A program made the position numbers and the translations under genes. Positions 10,517 through 19,507 of a stretch of 28,738 bases of DNA are shown one piece after another (within the stretch, counting starts at the first letter, position 1; every line of letters begins with the position of its first letter). The notes beneath the pieces were generated by a model. The model saw nothing but the letters and a program-made list of their open reading frames with translations, searched no databases and was not told where the DNA came from. The DNA is from Trichosphaerium sp. ATCC 40318 (taxonomy: Eukaryota > Discosea > Flabellinia > Trichosidae). The stretch is taken from positions 1-28,738 of the forward strand of contig JALMLS010000296.1 of assembly GCA_038496445.1 (NCBI GenBank), given 5' to 3'.

Positions 10517-13500
10517 GCCTATGTAACACACACCGTCCTAACCGTACCAGTGACAGAAGGGGCAATCTGTCACTGGTACCTCCTGCAACTAGTTCCTTTC
10601 TGTTGGCTACCATGGTCACACCCTGTGACTGGGATCTAGCGCTTTACAGAACAAACGCAAGCACAGATAATGCTACAGAAACCACAGCTACAATGCTTCA
10701 TGCTAATGTGCTACAACTTATGTCATTCAACTCAAACGGCACCTGGGAGGACAACTCTAGAGAGATCTTCAGACACGTGAAAGAACTCAAAGTAGGAATA
10801 ATACTGGTACAAGAACTGCACATAAAAGACAAGCATTACAATATGCTCATGTGTCATAAATTACAAAAAGAGTATCATAACTACAATAACCTACTGACAC
10901 TAAAACAACGTAAAGAAAAGGCTTTTATCAGGCGTCGTATAAATTGGAAAAAAGGAAGAAACGTCCACTCCGATGAAGAAATAGAAGAATCCATTGCACG
11001 CGATGCAAAAAATCCCAAGTATGATCCAAAACCTTCAGAAGGAACTATCACGCTAATACACAAAGACCTGCTTGACGAGGTAGTCAACACGTACTATGAC
11101 GCCCACAGAAAGTTCATTATTACAGAAATGGCCACCAGTAAAAACACCATATTATTCGTGGTTAACGTGTATGCGCCATGTAGTCTGTCTGAAGGCAAAG
11201 AATTCTTCAACAGACTTGACAAAATCATCACACTCAGAAAAGCAAAGTACAAAGGCAAAAGGCACGAACTAATACTGGGAGGAGACTTCAACGCTGTGCT
11301 TGACATTGGAAGAGACAGGTGGCTACAAAAAGACACCATACATGTCAAAGCGCCAACCAAAAACAAAAAATTAGGACAGCTTATACTAAATCACAACCTC
11401 ACATGTACATACAGACACCTGTACCCAACTAAAAAAGCGTACACCAGGTTTGGAGTCAACAAACAAGCGAACAAGAAGAGCGTCTTTAGATCGAAGACAA
11501 GAATAGACCTGTTCCTTGGAAAAAGAACGCTAAAGTACCATACAATGGCAACCAACATCATCAAAGACCCATACACATCCAGTGACCATAAGCCAATCAC
11601 GCTGCTATACAAAATAAAGCTAACAAAGAGTAACATTAGCAGCAAAAAGCCCCCTCAACCCAAGAGCACACTACGCACGTGCAAACGGCAAAAGGAAAAA
11701 ATAGACATAGTAAGTAACATTAAACTCAGAGACAGCACACTGCAATTGTATGAAGACTTTCTCAAAGACGACACGGTATCGCCGGAAAGACTCATGCGTA
11801 CCATCAATAACGAGGTATACAACAAGTGCGAAAAGGAGCTCGGTACCAAAAAGCGTGGCAGAAAAGACACCATTAAAGATCCGAAAATAGAACAAATGCG
11901 CACGCTGAAACGCCAACTCCTCAAGCTAGCCAGAAAAATAGACAAAAAGAAGAAAATTAATCATAAAAAGCTAGCAACATGGAGAAAACTGATCAAAAAA
12001 GCCAAAAAGATAACGAAAAACAAACACACACTCCCGTCCAAGCATGAGATCAGTAGAATGTATAACAAAAACGATAGAGTTGAGGTCGTAGGTGTACTCA
12101 CAAGAATGCTCAAAACGGTTATTTACAAACAGCAACACCTCACAAACAAAATCAAACAAAAAAGAATCAAAGAAAGTATTGAAAGGCTAATAGACTGCTA
12201 TCAGAACGAACCCAAAAAGTTTTTTGACAACCTGCTAGCTAGGACGCGTAAACAAAAAATGACAGTGCTCATGAACCCAGAAACAGGGAACTACGTGGTA
12301 GACGAAAAAAGTAAGCTGGAACTCCTAGTGGACACGTGGAAAAAGATACTGCAAAAACAAAGTGTCAAGCCAAACTACACACCACGCTGGCTTAACAAAG
12401 AGGTAGAAATAACAAACGAAATGAACACTACGCCAATTTCACACGATGAATACATGGCAGCAGTCAAAGACACAGCCGAATGGAAACAACCTGGGGAGGA
12501 CCGCATCCCAGCAGAGATTATCAAAAAACTGTCCAAAAAATACCATGAAATATTACACCGTATATGCCAACAATGCTTTGACCTAGGAGAAGTCCCAAGC
12601 GCATGGCGCAAATCGTACCTGTATCTCATACACAAGCAAGGATCAGACCCCACGATACCCACAAACTACAGACCAATAGCACTCCTCTCAATACAACACA
12701 AGATCTACACCAGAATCATATACAACAGACTGGCCAACTACATGGAACAGAACAACATACTATCCAACCTACAGAACGGATTTAGGAAAGAAAGATCCAC
12801 TATAGAACACGTGAACACGCTCATCAATGTCATCGAAGATAACAAAAACGCAACCAATGTATCAAATATTCACCTTACATTCTTTGACCTTAAAAAAGCA
12901 TTCGACTCCATAGAGCACTGGTCAATTGAACAAACACTGAAATACTACAAAGTCCCCACTGAGATGATAACTGCAATTAAAGGCACGTATAAAAACGGCA
13001 AGGCACAGATACTCACAGGAGAGGGACTGTCCACGGAATTTGACATACAAAATGGAGTCAGGCAAGGCGATATACTCTCACCGCTCTTATTCATCACAGT
13101 GCTCAACCCGATCATTGAACACATCAGAGCACACAACAAAGGCTACGCATTTGCCAACAACAAAAACATCGTTGTACCACTCCTCGCATATTGCGATGAT
13201 CTGGTGTTTATAACAAACATGAAAACAGATATGGTAAACATGACAAAGAACTTTATAGATTTCTGCAACTACAACGGTATGAGCATCAATATTAAAAAGA
13301 CGAAATACGTATCATCGGATAAGAACGCAGGAGACCTGGTAGTACAAACAACTCTAGACAACGAAGTTACCATACACAACTTAGGATATGGCGCGTTGTA
13401 CAAATACCTAGGCATAAAAATAAACACTGAATTAAACTGGACGGACGATATCAAAGCTACCGCGGCCGCTTACAAACGCCGACTCACCATCATACAGAAC

Positions 13501-15651
13501 AAAAAGATACCACTGGACGCCAGGAGAACCATTGTCAACAAAGTCATAAACCCAGCTCTGCAGTATCACGCTAACTTCTACAAATTCCCATCAACAACAC
13601 TATTTCTATTAAGAAACGCACTAGTCAAGAACATATATTGGTCGGTGCCAATGACGTACTTCACAAAGCAATCCAACCTGTGGGCTAGCATCAAAGAAGG
13701 AGGCTTTGGCGTCACACAACCGCTCACAGCCGCCACAATCAGTTTCATAGCAAACATGCACTGCTCAGCAATCAACGCGAAAAAGGGCTCGCTAGCACGT
13801 ACCACCACCAGACAAAGACTTAAAGACAACACCTACCTGGAGAAAGTAGGCAGGCGTAACCTGCTAGAAACACTCAGAATGCTGCCAGCTATAGCAGTGC
13901 ACGAAAGAGATGACGATAGGATAACCACATACGTCAAAACGCTCAACGAGTTCGGAATAAAAGCAGTTAATCAAGAAGATGAACAGACACACGTGTTTGA
14001 CGCCCTGACATACGCAGAATGCGCTCAAATTCGGGAAACGGGTATAAACAGGCAAACAAAATGGAACGACATAGCGGAATACCGCAAAGTTAAAGATATC
14101 AGCAAACTACTTGGACCGTTAGCTGGCATCACTGACGCCCAGTACAACAAAATCAAACAGATACTAACAGTGGGTACCTCCACAAAACTGAAAAAGCACC
14201 TTCTACTCAGCTATAACAAAGGAGCACAGATATACGCATACAGTAACACAAATATCGAGGGTACCGAAGCACTCAACATATGGACAGATGGATCAAAGAT
14301 GGATAGACATGAAGGTGCAGGCATTGGAGTATACTTTGAGAGCAAAGAAATCACCAATGTCATAGCGAAAGCAGCAACGGGTGACTCGGTTGATGCGGCC
14401 GAGCTAGAAGCGGCAGTTATAGCACTAAAGGCAGTACCCAAAGAGAGACACGCAAACCTGTTCACAGACTCATCATACGTCATTTTCTGTGCAAAAGAAT
14501 GGCAGAACCTCGCACACAGGAAAAGACTCAACTCACCAAACAGAGCCATGATTATAGAACTACAGAAAACAATCGAAGACCATCGAAACAATGGAGGAGA
14601 TTCCAATCTATATAAAGTGCCGTCACATGTACCCCAAAAGCTAGCCAAGCTAGCTAGCAACCCAAACCCCAAAGCAAGAATATTCAAGGAGCTACACGAA
14701 CTGGAAAAGAAGTTTGGAGATAACATACAATGGATCCTAGACGGCAACGAAGAAGCAGACAAACTGGCCAAGGAAGGGCTAACAGTGCATAAGCCACGCA
14801 TCAACACAAGAAGAGACACCGGTCACTGTGCACTGTACGACCAAACGGATACACTCATTGAAGGCAGCATCCGTACACACATCAAAGACAAAATAAAAAA
14901 GCAAAAGAACGAAAAGCTGAAACAAGAATACCCACACCTCAAAAACCAAGACATGATCGTCTCCATGGCGCTCACCGAAGAACCAATCAAAAATGATGCC
15001 CTCATCAGATTCCTGTATAAAGCACGATGCGACAAGTTATGTGGCAGATACGAACTCAACAAGAGAACGGGAACACACAACAAGGAAGACTTCAACCTCA
15101 AATATAATGAACCCACATGCCTGCTATGCGGACACGCAAAAGATGACACCGACCACATCCTGAATAAATGCCCCCACACACAGCACAAGAGAAACAAGAT
15201 CAAAGCAAGAATAACCAAAAAACTACGCAGAAACTTCCCTCGCATGATGAAAAAACACAGCAACAGAGAGCTGGCAAAAGGAAACTGGATCGATGGCAAG
15301 GCATACATACCGACTAAAATAGTAGAAGCATGTCTCAAAGCTAGGTACACCAGCAAACACACGCGCAGAAAGTTGAACAACATACAAAAGCTCATGACAC
15401 AGAAATATCACAAGTTGTACGTCAAAAGATGCAGCAGAACGGACAAAGCTTGGAAACAGCAACGCTCGGCCGTCATAGCGGCCACATATAACACCCCCAT
15501 AGACTATACTCGACGTACATTGCACGAGTTTGGTCACCGGCTAGAGACAGGCCCGCTTCTGACACGAGTCTCAGAGCGGCAGCGCATACGCGCTGGCTTC
15601 ACGCGAGATCCGTATTTACATGGACCCTGTCAAACTCGGTCGTTTGACTGA
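10513..15651 (+). CDS. LINE ORF2 polyprotein: endonuclease, reverse transcriptase, RNase H
   Basis: 1712 residues from the ATG at 10513; a second ATG in good context lies at 10612. The AP-type endonuclease spans about 10720-11600: SFNSNG, QELH (Glu), GGDFNAVLD, SSDHKPI. A long basic connector follows. The reverse transcriptase spans about 12470-13420: FDLKKAFD (motif A), GVRQGDILSPLLF (motif B), YCDD (motif C, Cys in place of the common Ala). RNase H spans about 14275-14790 with WTDGSK (Asp), AELEAAVIAL (Glu), FTDSSYV (Asp), PSHV and NEEADKLAKEG (final Asp). A CCHC knuckle CLLCG-x9-HILNKC lies at about 15118-15171. This set performs target-primed reverse transcription; the encoded RNase H can remove template RNA. 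No internal stop is present. Confidence 0.93.
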   Translation: MSLCNTHRPNRTSDRRGNLSLVPPATSSFLLATMVTPCDWDLALYRTNASTDNATETTATMLHANVLQLMSFNSNGTWEDNSREIFRHVKELKVGIILVQELHIKDKHYNMLMCHKLQKEYHNYNNLLTLKQRKEKAFIRRRINWKKGRNVHSDEEIEESIARDAKNPKYDPKPSEGTITLIHKDLLDEVVNTYYDAHRKFIITEMATSKNTILFVVNVYAPCSLSEGKEFFNRLDKIITLRKAKYKGKRHELILGGDFNAVLDIGRDRWLQKDTIHVKAPTKNKKLGQLILNHNLTCTYRHLYPTKKAYTRFGVNKQANKKSVFRSKTRIDLFLGKRTLKYHTMATNIIKDPYTSSDHKPITLLYKIKLTKSNISSKKPPQPKSTLRTCKRQKEKIDIVSNIKLRDSTLQLYEDFLKDDTVSPERLMRTINNEVYNKCEKELGTKKRGRKDTIKDPKIEQMRTLKRQLLKLARKIDKKKKINHKKLATWRKLIKKAKKITKNKHTLPSKHEISRMYNKNDRVEVVGVLTRMLKTVIYKQQHLTNKIKQKRIKESIERLIDCYQNEPKKFFDNLLARTRKQKMTVLMNPETGNYVVDEKSKLELLVDTWKKILQKQSVKPNYTPRWLNKEVEITNEMNTTPISHDEYMAAVKDTAEWKQPGEDRIPAEIIKKLSKKYHEILHRICQQCFDLGEVPSAWRKSYLYLIHKQGSDPTIPTNYRPIALLSIQHKIYTRIIYNRLANYMEQNNILSNLQNGFRKERSTIEHVNTLINVIEDNKNATNVSNIHLTFFDLKKAFDSIEHWSIEQTLKYYKVPTEMITAIKGTYKNGKAQILTGEGLSTEFDIQNGVRQGDILSPLLFITVLNPIIEHIRAHNKGYAFANNKNIVVPLLAYCDDLVFITNMKTDMVNMTKNFIDFCNYNGMSINIKKTKYVSSDKNAGDLVVQTTLDNEVTIHNLGYGALYKYLGIKINTELNWTDDIKATAAAYKRRLTIIQNKKIPLDARRTIVNKVINPALQYHANFYKFPSTTLFLLRNALVKNIYWSVPMTYFTKQSNLWASIKEGGFGVTQPLTAATISFIANMHCSAINAKKGSLARTTTRQRLKDNTYLEKVGRRNLLETLRMLPAIAVHERDDDRITTYVKTLNEFGIKAVNQEDEQTHVFDALTYAECAQIRETGINRQTKWNDIAEYRKVKDISKLLGPLAGITDAQYNKIKQILTVGTSTKLKKHLLLSYNKGAQIYAYSNTNIEGTEALNIWTDGSKMDRHEGAGIGVYFESKEITNVIAKAATGDSVDAAELEAAVIALKAVPKERHANLFTDSSYVIFCAKEWQNLAHRKRLNSPNRAMIIELQKTIEDHRNNGGDSNLYKVPSHVPQKLAKLASNPNPKARIFKELHELEKKFGDNIQWILDGNEEADKLAKEGLTVHKPRINTRRDTGHCALYDQTDTLIEGSIRTHIKDKIKKQKNEKLKQEYPHLKNQDMIVSMALTEEPIKNDALIRFLYKARCDKLCGRYELNKRTGTHNKEDFNLKYNEPTCLLCGHAKDDTDHILNKCPHTQHKRNKIKARITKKLRRNFPRMMKKHSNRELAKGNWIDGKAYIPTKIVEACLKARYTSKHTRRKLNNIQKLMTQKYHKLYVKRCSRTDKAWKQQRSAVIAATYNTPIDYTRRTLHEFGHRLETGPLLTRVSERQRIRAGFTRDPYLHGPCQTRSFD
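10544..10579 (+). promoter_or_regulatory. perfect 13-bp stem-loop just after the ORF1/ORF2 ATGA junction
   Basis: GTACCAGTGACAG at 10544-10556 is the exact reverse complement of CTGTCACTGGTAC at 10567-10579, with a 10-nt loop. It begins 28 nt downstream of the ATGA (10513-10516), where the ORF1 stop and ORF2 start overlap, and ends 32 nt before the second candidate start (CCATGG at 10611-10616). In the silkworm LINE SART1, a stop/start overlap plus downstream RNA structure supports translational coupling of ORF2; the same role is inferred here. Confidence 0.65.
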
Positions 15652-15660
15652 TGCCGGACC

Positions 15661-15684
15661 AAAACAAAACAAAACAAAACAAAC
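15661..15684 (+). repeat. (AAAAC)n retrotransposon tail
   Basis: Four AAAAC units followed by AAAC, starting 9 bp after the ORF2 stop. A short tandem repeat in place of poly(A) is typical of several LINE clades and marks the 3' end of the insertion. Confidence 0.85.
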
Positions 15685-15696
15685 ATTACCCCAAGA

Positions 15697-16236
15697 ATGT
15701 CCGAATCATCTCTAAACCCATTAGCCTATACAGGTATATTGTATGTACGCATTGAGGACGTTGAACAACTAGTAAAAGATAGAAAAACACCTCGTGAACA
15801 CTTTGTAACAGTAAAATTGTACACGCCAAGCACGAAAATATCAGTAGAAAAGAAAACAACGCACATTGAATCACCATTGGTGACAAGGGCTGTATTTCGC
15901 GACACACTACCTCCAATACACGTAAACAGCAACGGAGATGCTGTTTACGTCATATTCAAGGTGAAACGTAAAAGATTGACAGGACTCAAGCACAAGACGC
16001 TCGCCAAGGCCAAAGTCATCTTAGATCAGTTCGGTTCGCTCAGTTTTCCTTTTGATGGCACATTTGTAGTGCCTATGGAGGCACCAGAGCAAATTTACAA
16101 AACGAATTTGCGAGTATCTTTAGAATATGTACCAGAAGGCTATGAACGACAAGGATTCAATGCAGAAGGTAACGACAACAGCCATGTCATGATCGCTGTA
16201 AAACAAGACACAGAAGAAGACTTGAGCGACTCCTGA
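15697..16236 (+). CDS. C2-like domain protein, intronless
   Basis: A single open frame of 179 residues. The N-terminal part has the layout of a C2 beta-sandwich: TGILYVRIEDVEQL (first strand), FVTVKLYTPSTK, a central strand VYVIFKVKRK, a loop with a Phe-Pro-rich strand, and a final LRVSLEYVPEGY near residue 145. The C-terminus is acidic (EEDLSDS). The usual run of calcium-binding aspartates is not obvious, so membrane or calcium binding is uncertain. It is unusual here in having no intron, and its ATG lies 12 bp after the LINE tail, so the insertion separates it from any former promoter. An AATAAA lies 77 bp after the stop (16313-16318). Alternatively it could be cargo carried by the element, which is less likely as it lies outside the tail. 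Confidence 0.6.
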   Translation: MSESSLNPLAYTGILYVRIEDVEQLVKDRKTPREHFVTVKLYTPSTKISVEKKTTHIESPLVTRAVFRDTLPPIHVNSNGDAVYVIFKVKRKRLTGLKHKTLAKAKVILDQFGSLSFPFDGTFVVPMEAPEQIYKTNLRVSLEYVPEGYERQGFNAEGNDNSHVMIAVKQDTEEDLSDS

Positions 16237-16514
16237 AGAACAGTCAGTTACTACTGGATAGTGTACTTCGGCACGAAGGAACTGAATTCAGAAAAGCCAT
16301 GTATAAAGTGTAAATAAACTAAATTCGCCAGTCTACTTGTATTACCAAAAAGGGAAAATACTAGATAACTATTCCCATGGCTGTGATTTAATAAACCACA
16401 CTATAGATTGTTACAGGATATTTCGATAGAGCAACTAATGCCTTTCAATTAGAAGTACATGAAGAAAGTTACATATTATGCAATATAAAGACCTTTAGGA
16501 GTTGCAATTGCATG

Positions 16515-17631
16515 TCACATGACAGCACATTTTTTATCATTATTTTCTGTTTGTTTTCCATCATAACAACTGAATAACCAACCAGCTGCTGATACTTCAC
16601 GTATTACTATTTGTTTAAAAGCAAGTTAGTACACATCAGAAAAAAGGTACAAAGGTACATTCTTCTGTCCCATCTCCCGTTAATGCGCTCACTTCAACAT
16701 AACTATGAGCCTAAATAACACAGTGTGAGTGGGTATAGAATCGGTGTAAACTCAAATTGCTGGTTGTACACCAATTTTTTTTGCTAAACTTATTCCTTCT
16801 TCTGTTGTCACAGCTTTCTTTGTGCCACACTCCAGAGAATTTATCTCCCTCAAATCTAGTTTTGTACCAACCAATATTACTGGGACATCTAGACTATAAT
16901 GATTCTTTTCTGGATCCCACTACATGAGAACAAAAAATATTACAACGTTATGACACATCATAAACCACCTTTGATAAGTAGCAATCTGATGTACCTTGAG
17001 CAACACATTTTTGTAACTGACGCTATTTACAAGACTGAATGCAATGATAAATATGTTCTATAGCAAACAACAAACAATCAAAAAAAACAACATGTCAAAA
17101 TTATTGATTGCGTACAGCAAAAGAGCAGGTTATAGTTCGAATTCTTACATATTCGTCTTTTTCTGCAGTATCCCATAACCCTACATAAGATACATAAGGT
17201 ACAATAAGTTACCTTTACATACCTAATTCAATCTTGTGACCAAACCACGTGTTGACTTGTATTCTAAAAGTTATTAGTACCCAATAATACGCAAGAACAG
17301 GTGATATTGAACACCAAAGTGGATACAAGCCTGAATTTGTATCGAAAACAGTTGGAATGTAATCTTGCGGAAACTTCTCTATTATTGGTTTTAACAAACG
17401 AATTAAGACTTTAGACTCACTCAAAGCCATTCTGGTGCACAGACAAGTTTTACCTGTGTCAGATTTAGCTGTTATGAGCAAAATGTCTTAAAATGGCTTT
17501 AAACGTAGGATGCGGATCATTTAAAGAGCAATTATGTAAACTATAGTTGTACCAACAGCACCATCCCCGATTATTACCATTTTAACTCCAGGGAGTTCAT
17601 CATCGTGTTCATCGTTTGTTGCGGATGTCAT
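16515..17631 (-). CDS. Rho-family GTPase with altered switch II (spliced, nine exons)
   Basis: Exons 17553-17631, 17421-17453, 17327-17378, 17223-17263, 17116-17180, 16995-17057, 16770-16919, 16659-16710 and 16515-16606 total 627 nt, exactly 208 residues. P-loop GDGAVGKT at 22-29 is split by the first intron. Switch I KFPQDYIPTVFD is Rho-like (39-50). VILVGTKLDLR gives the TKLD guanine-specificity motif at 130-133. EVSAL is at 167-171. The C-terminus is CAVM, a CaaX prenylation box, so membrane anchoring is expected. Switch II is DTAEKDEY (72-79) where Rho proteins have DTAGQEDY: both the Gly and the catalytic Gln are replaced, so low intrinsic and GAP-stimulated hydrolysis is expected, as in Rnd and RhoH proteins. 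Rho proteins steer actin; the partner is unknown. The gene is read towards the C2-like gene. Confidence 0.9.
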
Positions 17632-18046
17632 TTTCGGGCTATAGTTACAAACAGTCAATGGCAGTCTAAGCGGAAGTTATTTTGCACCCAATTATAGATT
17701 AAATAGACTTACTAGAAGGGAGAGCTCGAATACTATGCACCATATGTAAGCACAAAGAAATAAGAAAAAATGACGTGCTGGCGCTACAACACCAACAAAG
17801 CAACGTTTTAAAAAAATGGTGATATCATATTTATGGACATCATTCATCAATAGGTTCTTTGTCGATTTGTGTGTTGTATCAATATGTTTCTTCCTAAACA
17901 ACAATAATGCAATAAGAAAAAACTAGAAAACAAAAGCAGAGCTTGATGCTAGTCACTAGCATCGTAGGATAGAAACACATTTTTTTGCAAGTTATATTTT
18001 TATTCATATCTTTTGACACCATCAGAAAGGAGTTAAAACTCCATTC
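17632..18046. other. intergenic, Rho 5' flank / F-box 3' flank
   Basis: About 415 bp between two minus-strand genes. Contains poly(A/T) stretches and one uninteresting open frame. I see no gene or RNA here. Confidence 0.5.
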
Positions 18047-19150
18047 CTAGTTATGCCCATAATGAGATATTGGTTTGTTCATACGATTCAATCGTTTTAC
18101 TCGGTCCTTTAGATCATCTATAGCCCTGTTTATAACTGAAAAAAAAAATATTAATAGACAAAACTAAGAATACCCAAGCACCTATTTTCGCTTTTTCTGG
18201 TATGTTTGTGCCTGACATGTTTAATGTCCAGTTTTCTACAAGGTACAGTGGGATGTAACTCACTTCTAAAGGAAATAAGAGCGACATGGCAAGTAAAACA
18301 AGCGAGGTAGCATTGCCTAAACAAATTCATCTAACGTACTAGAATATCCATGGTTGCACAGCATCTCTAGTCCTTTTCCAGTACACCCAGGAATATGAAC
18401 CGAAAATACAGAATCTTTAGGTGCCAAAGCTCTGAATAAGGCTACTCCTCCAAATATTCCATAAGGCCACCCAGCTACATCACAATTAAACCACTACTCC
18501 AATCAACACTCACTTACCATGCCAATACTTAAAATCACAGTTTGACATGACTATACTGGTGATGGGTGTACAGCCCTTCGCTTTGATCTCTGTAACAAAA
18601 AAAAACACTGAATAAAAAACTTTGTTTTGCAAACATCATCTACATACCCTGTACAAGTGGGTGATTCTCAAATTTTTCTGGTTTAAGTTTTGCAATATCC
18701 TTGTATTCACCATAAGCGAAACGGTTTCTCTCATGATTAAGTCCTAACTTTCCTGAAAGCACAGCACATCCTTAAATAATTTAGGGTACATCAAACAATC
18801 ATGAAAAGAAAGACAAAAAAAAAAAGTAGTGCTTACCAATCTTCCAAAAAGTTTCCCAGTAAACAGTAACGTTGCATACCTAACTATAATTAGGGACTTG
18901 TTGATTGCCAAATAAGTACCTTTACAGTGTCCACATTACTAAAAAACGCAAATAAAGATCTCATTTTTGGGTATTCTTGCCTAAATTTGTCTTCCGTTGG
19001 ACAGAGCTGCGAAATATCAAGCGTAGTTGTTGTGTATATTATAGCATCGCGCCAATACGAGCATACAAGCGTCACAGTGCGCTTTGTGTGTAAATCATCA
19101 ACAAAACCGAGTATATGGTACACTATCTCCCCTGGTATTGGCGTGGCCAT
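18047..19150 (-). CDS. F-box protein (spliced, seven exons)
   Basis: Exons 18920-19150, 18837-18879, 18648-18770, 18518-18589, 18340-18474, 18182-18265 and 18047-18135 give an exact 258-residue frame. The N-terminus has the F-box pattern: PIPGEIVYHILGFVDDL followed by VTLVCSYWRDAI (residues 4-37). The remaining 220 residues have no LRR, WD40 or Kelch repeat that I recognise. They contain a Trp/Tyr/Cys-rich central part (CDFKYWHAGWPYGIFGG, with aromatic residues typical of a compact fold) and a charged helical C-terminus. F-box proteins link substrates to SCF ubiquitin ligases through Skp1; the substrate-binding module here is undefined. The intron before the final exon starts GTGCTT, the rest GTA. 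Confidence 0.78.
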
Positions 19151-19360
19151 AAGCTGTGAAAGAAAAACAACGTAGTTATTTAAATAGGCCGGAGAACCCC
19201 GTTGACTACGCCACTAGCTACCAAGTCTGCGCTCTATGGTGATCCACTGTAGAGCATGTTTCTTGAGACTAGCTAAGGGATTGCAATTGTAAGGTGTGAT
19301 TGTATATGCGTTTAGAACGTGTCCTATAGTACGAACCAATTTTTATTTATTTAATTATCC

Positions 19361-19377
19361 CACGTGCAAATCACGTG
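19361..19377. promoter_or_regulatory. paired CACGTG motifs upstream of the F-box gene
   Basis: Two CACGTG palindromes at 19361-19366 and 19372-19377, one helical turn apart (11 bp), about 210 bp upstream of the F-box ATG. CACGTG is the core bound by bHLH and bZIP factors. The surrounding 19151-19507 stretch has no gene. Confidence 0.4.
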
Positions 19378-19507
19378 AAAACTTGTAAAACTGTTTATTA
19401 AATCATGTATTGTACCGCAAGAATGCCAACAAACAGGCTTATTTTTTAGTGCTTCAACAAATCCATGTTGATTTTATTGAAAAATTTAAAAGCTTGTGGT
19501 GCCTTCT

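Larger units (their letters stand above)
7990..15684 (+). mobile_element. full-length LINE-type non-LTR retrotransposon
   Basis: The element has two ORFs, an RRM-bearing ORF1 and an EN-RT-RNaseH-CCHC ORF2, then a 9-bp 3' UTR and an (AAAAC)n tail at 15661-15684. The RNase H downstream of the RT, and a tandem short repeat instead of poly(A), fit the I/R1/Tad-like group of LINE clades rather than L1. All catalytic motifs in ORF2 are intact, so the copy could be recently active. Its 5' edge is not defined: base composition and the ORF1 frame suggest somewhere between 7990 and 8100. I found no convincing target-site duplication of the 3' flank (CATTACCCC) near the left side. Composition is richer in A and C than in the neighbouring genes. 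Confidence 0.85.

Noticed and set aside
14211-15395. Long minus-strand open frames (202 and 190 codons) in the retrotransposon
   Set aside because: They lie antisense to RNase H and the ORF2 C-terminus and are Leu/Ser/Cys-rich, as expected from the complement of A-rich coding sequence.
15661-15684. AAAAC repeat as an independent microsatellite
   Set aside because: Its position directly after the ORF2 stop makes it the element's tail.
17521-17640. Rho P-loop apparently broken (GDGAVGTT, no Lys)
   Set aside because: Only in the unspliced reading. Removing the intron 17454-17552 joins GDGAV-GKTCL exactly, so the gene is intact.
17692-17904. 70-codon minus-strand ORF
   Set aside because: Low-complexity hydrophobic composition, no motif and no plausible splice partners.
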